Below, piece by piece: positions 45,461-53,646 of a DNA stretch of 64,000 nucleotides. Each line of letters opens with the position of its first letter. Positions within the stretch are counted from its first letter, which is position 1. The stretch is from positions 1 to 64,000 of the forward strand of contig CACPFY010000005.1 in assembly GCA_902633335.1 (NCBI GenBank), given 5' to 3'. The stretch comes from an uncultured Pelagibacteraceae bacterium (GTDB lineage Bacteria > Pseudomonadota > Alphaproteobacteria > Pelagibacterales > Pelagibacteraceae). A program made the translations under genes and the position numbers. A model generated the notes under the pieces. The model was not told where the DNA came from. It saw only the letters and a list, made by a program, of their open reading frames with translations, and did no database searches.

Positions 45461-47017
45461 TTGAAAAAATATTTAACACTTTTACAAAAAAAAGAAGAAA
45501 TAATTAAAATTATATTAATTACCTATACAGTATATTGCGCTTATAACATTGGTATGTCTTGGGATGAAGGGTATCACCAAGAAATAGGAAAAATTAATTT
45601 AAATTATCTTCTTTCTTTTGGTTTAATAAATGAACCTTTTTTATATAAATATAAATATTCTACTTTGTATTGGTCTTTATCAAGTTTCATTAGTCAGATT
45701 TTTCCAAAAAAATATATATTAGAAGTTTTTCATGTAATAAATGCTTTTTTTGGATTAATGATAATTGTCGGCCTATATAAAATAAATAAAATCTTATTTA
45801 ACAAGTCAATTGCTAAAGTGGCGTCCTTATTTCTTTTTTTTATTCCTTTTTTTTTTGGTCACTTAGCTATCAATAACAAAGATATTATTTTGGCATTCGC
45901 ATACGTCTGGATCATTTACTACTTATATAAATATACATACTTTAAATATAAATTTAAAAAAAAATTACTTTTAATTTTCAAAATTTCTCTTCTATCAGCT
46001 TTAGGAACCGGTGTTCAATTATTATTTTTGGGATCTTTAATTCCTATTGTGATTATTTTTTTAACCATAATATTATTCAATAAAGTCAAAAGTTTAAAAA
46101 TCATCTTAACTGATTTTATCTTATTTTTTTTATTTTTTTATTTTGTATTAGTTTTATTTTGGGTTGACACTCATAGCAATATAATACTTATGCCGATTGA
46201 GCTTTTTATTAAATCGTTTTCAATTGAAGTAGGCTGGCCTTTCAATTTATTAAATGGTGTTTATTTTAATACAAATGAGGTACCTAACTATTATCTTTTG
46301 ATAAATTATTTTTATAAACTTCCTGAGTTTATTATTTTTTTATACATAATTACTGTTCCTATAATATATTTTAATAGAAGATATTTAAAAAAAAATTTTA
46401 AAAATTTCAAAACGTTAATTATTCTTATTCTTACGTTATTGATTTACCCAAGTTTAATAGTGATCTTTATTCCTTATCCAATTTACGATGGTGTTAGACA
46501 TTTTTTATGGAGCGCGCCATATTTAGTTATTATTCCGTCTATAACAACATATCTTATATTTTCGAATAAGGGTTATATTTATAATACTACTAAAATTACT
46601 TTATCGATTTTATTTTTATTTCATATTTTTAATTTTTTAACCATTACTCCTTACCACTATACATTTCTTAATTATTTTTCAGGTCCTAAGGAATTGAGAT
46701 ATCAAAAATTTGAAAATGACTATTGGTCTACTAGTTTAAAGGAATTAATAATGAATTCTAATTTGAATGAGGAGAAGATAAATTTCTTCTCTTGCGGTGT
46801 CAATTCTGGAATAGTAAAAATTTATATGAAACAGAAATATAAAAGGTCTGAATTAACAAAAAAGGAAGAAGCTTCCTATGTTATAATGACAAATAGAACA
46901 TTGTATTCGGATAAAAAACAAAGTATTTCAAATTGTTATGATGAGTATGACTTAGAAAATGTTGCAGAAGTTAAAAGGAATGGTTTAGTTCTATCTGCTA
47001 TAAAAAAAATAAAATAG
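45461..47017 (+). CDS. GT-C type membrane glycosyltransferase (PMT/ArnT-like)
   Basis: The 518-residue protein has about ten or more membrane segments and the hallmark acidic pair D35-E36 (GMSWDEGYH) in the first extracytoplasmic loop, as in the GT39/ArnT families, which use polyprenyl-phosphate sugars. HLAINNKDI near residue 140 resembles a further conserved loop. The start is TTG at 45461. The next gene encodes a DPM1-like GT2, which typically makes the lipid-linked donor, so the two form a logical donor-transferase pair. Target (lipid A, glycan or protein) is unknown. Confidence 0.75.
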   Translation: MKKYLTLLQKKEEIIKIILITYTVYCAYNIGMSWDEGYHQEIGKINLNYLLSFGLINEPFLYKYKYSTLYWSLSSFISQIFPKKYILEVFHVINAFFGLMIIVGLYKINKILFNKSIAKVASLFLFFIPFFFGHLAINNKDIILAFAYVWIIYYLYKYTYFKYKFKKKLLLIFKISLLSALGTGVQLLFLGSLIPIVIIFLTIILFNKVKSLKIILTDFILFFLFFYFVLVLFWVDTHSNIILMPIELFIKSFSIEVGWPFNLLNGVYFNTNEVPNYYLLINYFYKLPEFIIFLYIITVPIIYFNRRYLKKNFKNFKTLIILILTLLIYPSLIVIFIPYPIYDGVRHFLWSAPYLVIIPSITTYLIFSNKGYIYNTTKITLSILFLFHIFNFLTITPYHYTFLNYFSGPKELRYQKFENDYWSTSLKELIMNSNLNEEKINFFSCGVNSGIVKIYMKQKYKRSELTKKEEASYVIMTNRTLYSDKKQSISNCYDEYDLENVAEVKRNGLVLSAIKKIK

Positions 47018-47032
47018 TGAAAATAAATTAAA

Positions 47033-47746
47033 ATGAAAAATAAAATTTCAATAATATTATGTTCTTACAATGAGGTAAAATACATTGAAAATACAATTAA
47101 TCAGCTTGAAAAACACATACCTAATCTTGAACTAGTAATTGTGGATGACTCTTCTAATGATGGGACTATAGAATTATTAAAAAAACTTAATGTTAACAAT
47201 AGGTTTAAATTAATATTTAGAAAGAAAAGCAAAGGTTTGGCATCAGCTTTCTCAAGGGGTTTAATAGAAACAACAGGTGAATATATTGGCTGGATTGACA
47301 CTAACATGGGTGAAGTTGCAATTAAATTTACTGATATGATAAATGAATTAAATAATAATTCTGACCTAGTAATTCTATCAAGATATGTAGCAGAAGGGGG
47401 AGACGAAAGGATACTTTTAAGATCTTTAGGTAGCAAAATTTTTAATACATTTTGTAGGATATTATTTAGAATACCAATAAAAGACTTAACTAGTTCTATT
47501 TTTTTAATGAAACGGAATATTTTAGATGAAATAACTTTTTTATGTTACGGTCATGGAGAGTTTTTTTTAGAATTCTTATATAATACACATAAAAAAGGTT
47601 TTAAAATTAAAGAAATTCCTTATGTGCAGAAAAAAGATGAAAATGATAAAGATAGCAAATCTGCACCAAATTTAGTAAAGTTTTTTTTTCATGGTATAAT
47701 GTATGTTTTAAGAGCATTTGTAACAATTTTTCGTAGAAAAAACTAA
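47033..47746 (+). CDS. GT2 polyprenyl-phosphate sugar synthase-like (DPM1-like)
   Basis: The 237-residue GT-A enzyme resembles dolichol-phosphate mannose synthase: ISIILCSYNEVKYIENTI at the N-terminus, VIVDDSSNDGT near residue 36, KGLASAFSRGLIETTGEYIGWID near residue 67. At the metal site the usual DAD triplet is D89-T90-N91, a departure that may change metal binding or sugar choice. The C-terminus ends in a hydrophobic stretch (FFFHGIMYVLRAFVTIF) that could attach it to the membrane. It probably supplies the GT-C enzyme upstream. Confidence 0.8.
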   Translation: MKNKISIILCSYNEVKYIENTINQLEKHIPNLELVIVDDSSNDGTIELLKKLNVNNRFKLIFRKKSKGLASAFSRGLIETTGEYIGWIDTNMGEVAIKFTDMINELNNNSDLVILSRYVAEGGDERILLRSLGSKIFNTFCRILFRIPIKDLTSSIFLMKRNILDEITFLCYGHGEFFLEFLYNTHKKGFKIKEIPYVQKKDENDKDSKSAPNLVKFFFHGIMYVLRAFVTIFRRKN

Positions 47747-47749
47747 ATT

Positions 47750-48184
47750 ATGATTGAAAAAATTATACATAAAAAAAAAATGTTAGCACTTATCGTAAGA
47801 GGTAAGTACAGAGGCAAAAAAGGAATTCACTTTTTTACCCCCGAGAGTGCCACTCAACAATTTGGCTACATGAAACATAATAGAAAACATATTATAAAAC
47901 CACATTTACACCAGAAACGCTTAACAAAAATTTTATCAACTACCGAAGTGATTTTAGTTATGAAAGGCGTGTTAAGAGTTGACTTTTACAATCAAAAAAA
48001 AAGATATCTTTATAGCAAAATTTTAAAAAAAGATGACATTATCATGTTAGTACATGGAGGTCATGGATTTAAAGTTTTAAAAAATGTTGAAATGTTAGAA
48101 ATTAAACAAGGTCCCTACAGCGTTTCTAAAGACAAAGTAAAATTTGAAAATATTGATGAAAACAATATCAAAATCAAAAAGTAA
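47750..48184 (+). CDS. Small cupin-like protein in the sugar module
   Basis: The 144-residue protein appears to be a single cupin barrel: KPHLHQK near residue 57 gives an H-x-H metal motif, and VMKGVLRVDFYN and KKDDIIMLVHGGHGFKVL match the cupin strands with a late histidine. Similar small cupins accompany nucleotide-sugar aminotransferase genes, where some act as 3-oxo-sugar isomerases, but I do not see the FdtA/QdtA signature, so that function is not claimed. It overlaps the following aminotransferase gene by 29 bp. Confidence 0.65.
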   Translation: MIEKIIHKKKMLALIVRGKYRGKKGIHFFTPESATQQFGYMKHNRKHIIKPHLHQKRLTKILSTTEVILVMKGVLRVDFYNQKKRYLYSKILKKDDIIMLVHGGHGFKVLKNVEMLEIKQGPYSVSKDKVKFENIDENNIKIKK

Positions 48185-49298
48185 ATTTATTCCAGTAAAC
48201 ACACCAAAGATTTACAAAGATGAAAAGAAATATGTTAATAAGTGTCTAACTACAGGTTGGATTTCATCTGAGGGTAAATATGTAAAAGAATTTGAAAAAA
48301 GATTTTCAAAATACATTAATAAGAGATACGGAGTTGCTGTATCAAGCGGTACGGCTGCTCTTGAAATAGCTATGAAGTCTTTGAATTTAAAAAAAAAAAG
48401 TGAAGTTATTATCCCAAATTTTTCAATAATTTCTACTGCACTTTGTGTTGTTAAATTAGGTTTAAAACCTGTTTTAGTGGATGTTGATCCTAAAACGTGG
48501 AATATGAATCCAAAAGAAATAATTAAAAAGATTAACAGAAATACTAAAGCTATAATAATTACACATATTTACGGCTTTCCAGTTGAAATGAGAGAAGTTC
48601 TAGCTGTTGCAAGAAAAAGAAAAATTAAAATTATCGAAGATACCGCAGAAATGATAGGACAAACTTATAATAAAAAAAAATGTGGAAGTTTTGGAGATTT
48701 AAGCACTTTTAGTTTTTATGCGAATAAACATATTACTACTGGGGAGGGTGGAATGATTTTGACCAATGATAAAAAACTTTATTCCAAATGTATATCTTTA
48801 AGAAATTTATGTTTTGGTTCTAAAAATAGATTTGATCATGATGACATTGGCTGGAATTATAGAATGACAAATTTACAGGCTGCGATGGGATGCGGTCAAT
48901 TGAACAATATCTCAAAAATTTTAAAAAGAAAAAGAGAAATTGGAAAACGATACATTTCAATTTTAAAAAAATGCAAAAAAATTACAATTCAACCATATAA
49001 AAATAAATATGCGACTAATATATTTTGGGTATTTGGAATTTTATTAAAAAATAATAAAACAATCTCTAGAAATAAAGTTGTCCTTCAATTAAAAAAAAGA
49101 AATATTCAAACTAGAAATTTCTTTTATCCAATGTATAAACAAAAAATTTTAAAAAAACTAAAAATTTTTAAAAAAAATCAAAAATTTCAAGTGTCTGATG
49201 ATTTATCGACGAATGGATTTTATCTACCATCTGGTTTAGGCTTAACGAATTCAGAAATTGACTATGTAGGTAAAACCCTCTTAAAAATACTTCAATAA
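48156..49298 (+). CDS. DegT/DnrJ/EryC1/StrS family sugar aminotransferase
   Basis: This PLP-dependent aminotransferase of 380 residues acts on keto nucleotide sugars. The catalytic lysine is K191 in SFYANKHITTGEGGM, which closely resembles the perosamine synthase subgroup. SSGTAALEIAM near residue 63, IIPNFSIISTA near residue 85 and EDTAEMIGQ near residue 161 complete the PLP pocket. I chose ATG 48156; an in-frame TTG at 48144 would extend it by four residues. It is the last gene of the sugar module, and its stop is three bases from tRNA-Thr on the other strand. The sugar substrate is not proven. Confidence 0.88.
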   Translation: MKTISKSKSKFIPVNTPKIYKDEKKYVNKCLTTGWISSEGKYVKEFEKRFSKYINKRYGVAVSSGTAALEIAMKSLNLKKKSEVIIPNFSIISTALCVVKLGLKPVLVDVDPKTWNMNPKEIIKKINRNTKAIIITHIYGFPVEMREVLAVARKRKIKIIEDTAEMIGQTYNKKKCGSFGDLSTFSFYANKHITTGEGGMILTNDKKLYSKCISLRNLCFGSKNRFDHDDIGWNYRMTNLQAAMGCGQLNNISKILKRKREIGKRYISILKKCKKITIQPYKNKYATNIFWVFGILLKNNKTISRNKVVLQLKKRNIQTRNFFYPMYKQKILKKLKIFKKNQKFQVSDDLSTNGFYLPSGLGLTNSEIDYVGKTLLKILQ

Positions 49299-49301
49299 AA
49301 A

Positions 49302-49377
49302 TGGTGCCCTCACACGGACTCGAACCGCGAACCTATTGATTACAAATCAATTGCTCTACCAATTGAGCTATGAGGGC
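49302..49377 (-). tRNA. tRNA-Thr (anticodon TGT)
   Basis: On the minus strand a complete cloverleaf runs from GCCCTCA (7-bp acceptor with TGAGGGC) through a D arm (GCTCAATTGGTAGAGC), anticodon loop TTTGTAA with anticodon TGT, and a T arm with GGTTCGAGTCC. The discriminator base is A and CCA is encoded. It is 76 nt. TGT reads ACA and, by wobble, other threonine codons. It sits between degT and rlmB, both within 40 bases. Confidence 0.97.
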
Positions 49378-49390
49378 TTAGTAATGACAT

Positions 49391-49419
49391 TAAATATACT
49401 AAAAAAGAAATACAATCAA
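49391..49419 (-). promoter_or_regulatory. Promoter of tRNA-Thr
   Basis: Reading on the minus strand, TTGATT (49414-49419) and TATTTA (49391-49396) are separated by exactly 17 bases, the best sigma70-like spacing. Transcription would start about seven bases downstream, near 49384, just before the mature 5' end at 49377. The -35 element lies in the last bases of rlmB, so the promoter is embedded in a gene. Confidence 0.6.
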
Positions 49420-50171
49420 TTTTTTTTATTATTAATAACTTTATTAATATGGTGACATACTATAGCTACTGAGTTAGCTATATTTAAACTTTCCATTTTT
49501 TTACTAATATTTATTTTAAATATAAAGTCAGAATTAGTTACTGTATTTTTGTTCAATCCAAAACCTTCTGAACCAAATAATAACACGTTTTTTCCTATCC
49601 ACTGGTTTTCTGTAAAATCTTTTTTTGACTTTGAGTCGAACGCACTAACCCAGAATCCTTGTGTTTTTAAAAATCTTAGAGTTGTATTTATATTTGATAC
49701 TTTAAAAATATGTAAATGCTCCATTCCACCGCTTGCACTTTTAAATAATAATTTACTTTTAAAAGGAAAAGACCTCTCTTTAACAATTAAGCCGTCTAAA
49801 TCAAAACTAATTGCGCATCTAATAATCGAACCGATATTTCTTGGGTCAGTTACTTCTTCTAAGGCTAAAAAATTAAGATTTTTTTTATTATTATTTTTTA
49901 AAAAATCTTTCATATTTACCTCATCAAAATTTTCTATTTCAGCCACAATGTTTTGGTGAGAAATATCTTCTTTCCCGCACAAATTATCTATTTCCTTTTT
50001 AGATTTATAAAAAACATGAACTTTTTTGAGTAAATTCACATCTTGATTATCCCTATTTAGCTTTTTTAGAGCATCTTCCGTAATAAATAAACGGTGTACT
50101 TTTCTTAGGGGGTTTTTTAACGCTTCGGTCACTGCGTGCCTTCCAACTATTAAAAAAGTCGACTTTTTCAT
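49416..50171 (-). CDS. rlmB: 23S rRNA 2'-O-ribose methyltransferase RlmB (SpoU/TrmH family)
   Basis: RlmB methylates G2251 of 23S rRNA. An N-terminal substrate-binding domain starts LIVGRHAVTEALKNP. The SPOUT methyltransferase motifs are LALEEVTDPRNIGSIIRCA near residue 100, LLFGSEGFGLNKNT near residue 203 and INISKKMESLNIANSVAI near the end, forming the trefoil knot. I chose the ATG at 50171 (MKKSTFLIVG, 251 residues); an upstream in-frame ATG at 50204 would add 11 residues without family similarity. The gene divides tRNA-Thr from the tRNA-Tyr/Gly/tuf run. Confidence 0.92.
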   Translation of the reverse strand: MKKSTFLIVGRHAVTEALKNPLRKVHRLFITEDALKKLNRDNQDVNLLKKVHVFYKSKKEIDNLCGKEDISHQNIVAEIENFDEVNMKDFLKNNNKKNLNFLALEEVTDPRNIGSIIRCAISFDLDGLIVKERSFPFKSKLLFKSASGGMEHLHIFKVSNINTTLRFLKTQGFWVSAFDSKSKKDFTENQWIGKNVLLFGSEGFGLNKNTVTNSDFIFKINISKKMESLNIANSVAIVCHHINKVINNKKN

Positions 50172-50305
50172 AAAAATATAAGTTTTTTTCCAAATAATTA
50201 GCATATTTTAAAGCAAAATGATTTATTGCATTTATTGTACAAATGCTTATAAAACCCTTGTTGTTGAATGCTTTTTAAGTTAGTGGGTATCCCTAAAGAA
50301 AATTT

Positions 50306-50391
50306 GGAGGGGTACCAAAGCGGTCAAATGGGGCGGGCTGTAAACCCGTTGACTTCGGTCTTCGAAAGTTCGAATCTTTCCCCCTCCACCA
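50306..50391 (+). tRNA. tRNA-Tyr (anticodon GTA)
   Basis: This is an 86-nt class II tRNA. The acceptor stem GGAGGGG pairs with CCCCTCC, the anticodon loop CTGTAAA holds GTA, a long variable arm is present, as expected for bacterial tRNA-Tyr, and the T arm contains GTTCGAATC. CCA is encoded. It begins a run tRNA-Tyr, tRNA-Gly, tuf, tRNA-Trp in one direction. The roughly 100 bases upstream contain an imperfect TTGTTG/TATCCC promoter-like pair only. Confidence 0.97.
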
Positions 50392-50437
50392 TACTTAAAA
50401 TCGTTTGATAATTAAGAGCGTGATAAGTTTGGATTTT

Positions 50438-50511
50438 GCGGGTGTAGTTCAATGGTAGAACGCTAGCCTTCCAAGCTGGATGTAAGGGTTCGATTCCCTT
50501 TACCCGCTCCA
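50438..50511 (+). tRNA. tRNA-Gly (anticodon TCC)
   Basis: A 74-nt cloverleaf: acceptor GCGGGTG with TACCCGC (one G-T pair), D arm with TTCAATGGTAGAA, anticodon loop CTTCCAA with TCC, T arm GGGTTCGATTCCC and encoded CCA. TCC reads GGA and GGG codons. It lies 46 bases after tRNA-Tyr and 26 bases before tuf, and is probably cut from the same transcript. Confidence 0.97.
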
Positions 50512-50537
50512 AAAAAAAATTAAAAAAGGAAAAAAAA

Positions 50538-51728
50538 ATGTCGAAGGAAAAGTTTAATAGAAGTAAACCGCATTGTAACATAGGAACAATCGGACACGTA
50601 GATCACGGTAAAACAACACTAACTGCTGCTATTACAAAAGTACTTGCAGAAGCAGGGGGAGCAAAATTTGTAGCTTATGATCAAATCGATAAAGCTCCTG
50701 AAGAAAAAGAAAGAGGTATTACTATATCTACAGCACACGTAGAATATGAAACTGCAAAAAGACACTACGCACACGTTGATTGTCCAGGACATGCTGACTA
50801 CGTAAAAAATATGATCACTGGTGCAGCTCAAATGGATGGAGCTATTTTAGTTGTTAATGCAGCAGATGGTCCAATGCCACAAACTAGAGAACACATTCTA
50901 TTAGCTCGTCAAGTTGGAGTTCCTGCTATTGTAGTTTTTCTAAATAAAATAGATACTGTTAAAGACAAAGAGTTAATCGACCTAGTTGAGGAAGAAATAA
51001 GAGAACTATTAACCTCTTACAAATTTCCAGGCGACAAAATTCCAATTATAAAAGGTTCAGCGTTAAATGCAGTCGAAGGAAAAGACGAAGCGACAGGTAA
51101 AAATGCGATTATGGAATTAATGAAAGCAGTTGATGAAACAATTCCACAGCCCGATAGACCAAAAGATAAACCTTTTTTAATGCCGGTAGAAGATGTTTTC
51201 TCTATTTCAGGAAGAGGAACAGTAGTTACTGGAAGAGTTGAACAAGGGGTAATTAAAGTCGGTGAAGAAATTGAAATAATAGGAATAACAGATACTAAAA
51301 AATCAGTTTGTACTGGCGTAGAAATGTTTAGAAAACTTTTGGATAGCGGTGAAGCAGGTGATAACATTGGTGCATTGTTAAGAGGTGTTGAGAGAGATGA
51401 TGTGCAGAGAGGACAAGTTCTTGCTAAACCAGGTTCTGTTACACCACATACCGAGTTTGAATGCCAAGCATACATTCTTAAAAAAGAAGAGGGTGGAAGA
51501 CATACTCCTTTTTTCACTAAATACAGACCTCAGTTTTATTTTAGAACAACTGATGTAACTGGAGAAGTAACTCTTCCATCAGGCACAGAAATGGTAATGC
51601 CTGGGGATGACGGAAAATTTAGTGTAAAATTAATTACTCCGATTGCTATGAGCCAAAACTTAAATTTTGCCATTAGAGAAGGTGGAAAAACAGTAGGAGC
51701 TGGCGTAGTAACAAAGATAATTAAATAG
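50538..51728 (+). CDS. tuf: Elongation factor Tu
   Basis: EF-Tu delivers aminoacyl-tRNA to the ribosome. The 396 residues include the G1 loop GHVDHGKTT, the switch I region [13 protein letters not shown]3 [12 protein letters not shown] with catalytic histidine, G4 NKID, and the domain II and III signatures [13 protein letters not shown] and [13 protein letters not shown] good Shine-Dalgarno (AAGGA) lies about eight bases before the ATG, unlike most genes here, fitting strong expression. The stop codon TAG (51726-51728) shares its last two bases with the mature 5' end of tRNA-Trp. Confidence 0.98.
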   Translation: MSKEKFNRSKPHCNIGTIGHVDHGKTTLTAAITKVLAEAGGAKFVAYDQIDKAPEEKERGITISTAHVEYETAKRHYAHVDCPGHADYVKNMITGAAQMDGAILVVNAADGPMPQTREHILLARQVGVPAIVVFLNKIDTVKDKELIDLVEEEIRELLTSYKFPGDKIPIIKGSALNAVEGKDEATGKNAIMELMKAVDETIPQPDRPKDKPFLMPVEDVFSISGRGTVVTGRVEQGVIKVGEEIEIIGITDTKKSVCTGVEMFRKLLDSGEAGDNIGALLRGVERDDVQRGQVLAKPGSVTPHTEFECQAYILKKEEGGRHTPFFTKYRPQFYFRTTDVTGEVTLPSGTEMVMPGDDGKFSVKLITPIAMSQNLNFAIREGGKTVGAGVVTKIIK

Positions 51729-51802
51729 GAGCGTAGCTCAATTGGTAGAGCGCCGGTCTCCAAAACCGGAGGCTGTGGGTTCGAGTCCCTCCGCTCCTGC
51801 CA
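51727..51802 (+). tRNA. tRNA-Trp (anticodon CCA), starting inside the tuf stop codon
   Basis: A 76-nt cloverleaf: acceptor AGGAGCG pairs fully with CGCTCCT, D arm GCTCAATTGGTAGAGC, anticodon loop CTCCAAA with CCA, T arm GGGTTCGAGTCCC, discriminator G and encoded CCA. The A-T pair at 1-72 is intact, so position 1 is 51727, the second base of the tuf TAG stop. The tuf-tRNA-Trp-secE order is common, but this overlap is unusually tight. Confidence 0.97.
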
Positions 51803-51816
51803 ATTAAATTAGTATT

Positions 51817-52008
51817 ATGAGAAATCCTTTAAAATTTTTACAGGAAGTAAAACAGGAGGCTTTTAGAATTTCTTGGCCTACGAAAAAAGATACTATGACT
51901 GGTGCGTTAATGGTATTTGGACTAGCCTCGATTGCGGCGATTTTCTTTTTGCTTTTAGACCAAATATTAAGATTTTTATTAAATATAGTACTTAACTTAA
52001 GCTTTTAA
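51817..52008 (+). CDS. secE: Preprotein translocase subunit SecE
   Basis: SecE is the clamp subunit of the SecYEG channel. The 63-residue protein has the single-helix form found outside the enteric bacteria: an amphipathic segment with FLQEVKQEAFRISWPTKKDT (the conserved SWP region), then one membrane helix (about residues 29-58). It lies between tRNA-Trp and nusG, the standard order, with no gap before nusG. Confidence 0.95.
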   Translation: MRNPLKFLQEVKQEAFRISWPTKKDTMTGALMVFGLASIAAIFFLLLDQILRFLLNIVLNLSF

Positions 52009-52533
52009 ATGAATTGGTACATTGTACAAGCATACTCCGGTTTTGAAAAAAAAGTCGTTGAAAGCATTAAAGAGGAGCTTAAAAGACATAAACTAGAAGG
52101 TAGTTTAGATCAACTCCTAATTCCAACTCATCAAGTAACTGAGGTAAAAAAAGGAAAGAGAACAAAAAAAGAAAAAAAATATTTTCCTGGATATGTTTTA
52201 ATAAAAATTGAACTCACAAAACAGATTTATCATTTAATTAAAAATTTACAAAAAGTTAGTGGCTTTTTAGGATCATCAGATAAACCAACACCAATATCTG
52301 ATAATGAAATTAAAAGAATTTTAGGTCAGGTATCAGAAAGTGCAATCAACCAAAAATCTGGTATAAGCTTTGAAATTGGAGAAAAAGTCAAAGTTTGTGA
52401 CGGACCATTCGCTTCTTTTACTGGTTTGATTGAACAAATTGATGAAGAAAAGTCTAGACTAAAGGTATCAGTTTCGATATTTGGTAGGGCTACTCCGGTA
52501 GATTTAGAATTTAACCAGGTAGAAAAGAATTAG
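52009..52533 (+). CDS. nusG: Transcription termination/antitermination factor NusG
   Basis: NusG binds RNA polymerase and links transcription to Rho or to the ribosome. The 174-residue protein has the NGN domain ([18 protein letters not shown] at the start, [11 protein letters not shown] near residue 58) and a C-terminal KOW domain ([22 protein letters not shown]) near residue 123. The start directly follows secE, and rplK begins two bases after its stop. Length and order are typical. Confidence 0.97.
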   Translation: MNWYIVQAYSGFEKKVVESIKEELKRHKLEGSLDQLLIPTHQVTEVKKGKRTKKEKKYFPGYVLIKIELTKQIYHLIKNLQKVSGFLGSSDKPTPISDNEIKRILGQVSESAINQKSGISFEIGEKVKVCDGPFASFTGLIEQIDEEKSRLKVSVSIFGRATPVDLEFNQVEKN

Positions 52534-52535
52534 TT

Positions 52536-52961
52536 ATGGCAAAAGAAATAACAGGATATGTGAAGCTACAAATTAAAGGTGGACAGGCAAATCCAGCTCC
52601 GCCAGTTGGTCCCGCTCTTGGACAAAGGGGTATAAATATAATGGAATTTTGTAAAGCCTTTAACGAGAAAACAAAATCTTTCATGGGCAAACCAGTACCA
52701 GTCGTAATTACGGTTTATAAAGATAAAAAATTTGACTTTGTAATTAAATCTCCTCCAGCATCACATTTTATTAGAGAAGCTGCCAAGTTAAAAAGTGGAT
52801 CAAAAGAACCTGGTAGAGTTGTAGCAGGATCAATAACCATGAAACAAGCTGAAGCAATAGCTAAAGAAAAAATGAAAGATTTAAATGCCTTTGATTTGAA
52901 AGAAGCTACGAAAATTATTTGTGGCTCAGCTAGATCAATGGGTATAGAGGTAAAAGAATGA
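52536..52961 (+). CDS. rplK: 50S ribosomal protein L11
   Basis: L11 forms part of the GTPase-associated centre and supports stringent factor activation. [26 protein letters not shown] at the N-terminus is diagnostic, and the C-terminal RNA-binding domain ends with [13 protein letters not shown]. The 141-residue length is normal. It overlaps rplA by 4 bp. The usual L1-based autoregulation of the L11-L1 operon would act here, but with only two bases before the gene no separate leader structure is visible. Confidence 0.98.
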   Translation: MAKEITGYVKLQIKGGQANPAPPVGPALGQRGINIMEFCKAFNEKTKSFMGKPVPVVITVYKDKKFDFVIKSPPASHFIREAAKLKSGSKEPGRVVAGSITMKQAEAIAKEKMKDLNAFDLKEATKIICGSARSMGIEVKE

Positions 52962-53644
52962 AAAAAAAATCAAAAAGATTTAAATTATTAGAAAAGAAAA
53001 AAATTAAAGAAAGACTATCATTAGACAAATCTATAGATTTAATTAAAGAAACATGCACTTCAAAAATGGAAGAGTCTATCGATTTATCAATTAGAATAAA
53101 CACAAAACAATCAAAAGGTGGAGATTTTAACTTAAGAACAGTGGTAAAATTACCCCATCCAAATGGAAAAAAATTTAAAATTGCTGTTTTATGTGAGCAA
53201 GAAAAAGTAGAAGAAGCAAAAAAGATTGGTGCAGATATAGCCGGTTCTCAGGAATTGTTAGATCAAATTTCAAGCGGTAAATTGAATTTTGATAAATTAA
53301 TTTGCACACCTGGAATGATGAGCAAAATTGGGAAACTAGGAAAAATTCTTGGACCAAAAGGACTAATGCCAAATCCGAAACTAGGTACTGTTTCTAATGA
53401 TCTCAAGAAATCAATAACAGATCTTAAAACAGGTTTAGTAGAAATTAAAAATGACAAAGATGGTAATTTGGCTTTATCTATTGGAAGAAAAAAATTTTCA
53501 AAAGAAAAATTACAAGAAAATTATAATTTTTTTGTTGATTTTTTAAAAAAAGAAAAGCCTGAGAATATAAAAGGAGAGTTTATAAAAAATATCTTTTTAA
53601 CATCAACAATGGGAATATCTTGTAAAATAGGGAGCAAAAACTAG
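52958..53644 (+). CDS. rplA: 50S ribosomal protein L1
   Basis: L1 forms the mobile stalk that moves E-site tRNA and represses its own operon. Family signatures are [14 protein letters not shown] near residue 57 and the central [20 protein letters not shown] near residue 117. The 228-residue length is normal. It overlaps rplK by 4 bp, and rplJ follows after two bases with no sign of a separate rplJ leader, although many bacteria have one. Confidence 0.97.
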   Translation: MKKKSKRFKLLEKKKIKERLSLDKSIDLIKETCTSKMEESIDLSIRINTKQSKGGDFNLRTVVKLPHPNGKKFKIAVLCEQEKVEEAKKIGADIAGSQELLDQISSGKLNFDKLICTPGMMSKIGKLGKILGPKGLMPNPKLGTVSNDLKKSITDLKTGLVEIKNDKDGNLALSIGRKKFSKEKLQENYNFFVDFLKKEKPENIKGEFIKNIFLTSTMGISCKIGSKN

Positions 53645-53646
53645 TT

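Noticed and set aside
49549-49959. 136-codon open frame antisense to rlmB
   Set aside because: It lies entirely within rlmB, which has clear SPOUT motifs; the antisense translation shows no family.
50226-50246. GCATTT-N7-AAATGC inverted repeat upstream of rlmB/tRNA-Tyr as an operator
   Set aside because: Six-base arms with a seven-base gap are expected by chance in AT-rich DNA, and no regulator is suggested.
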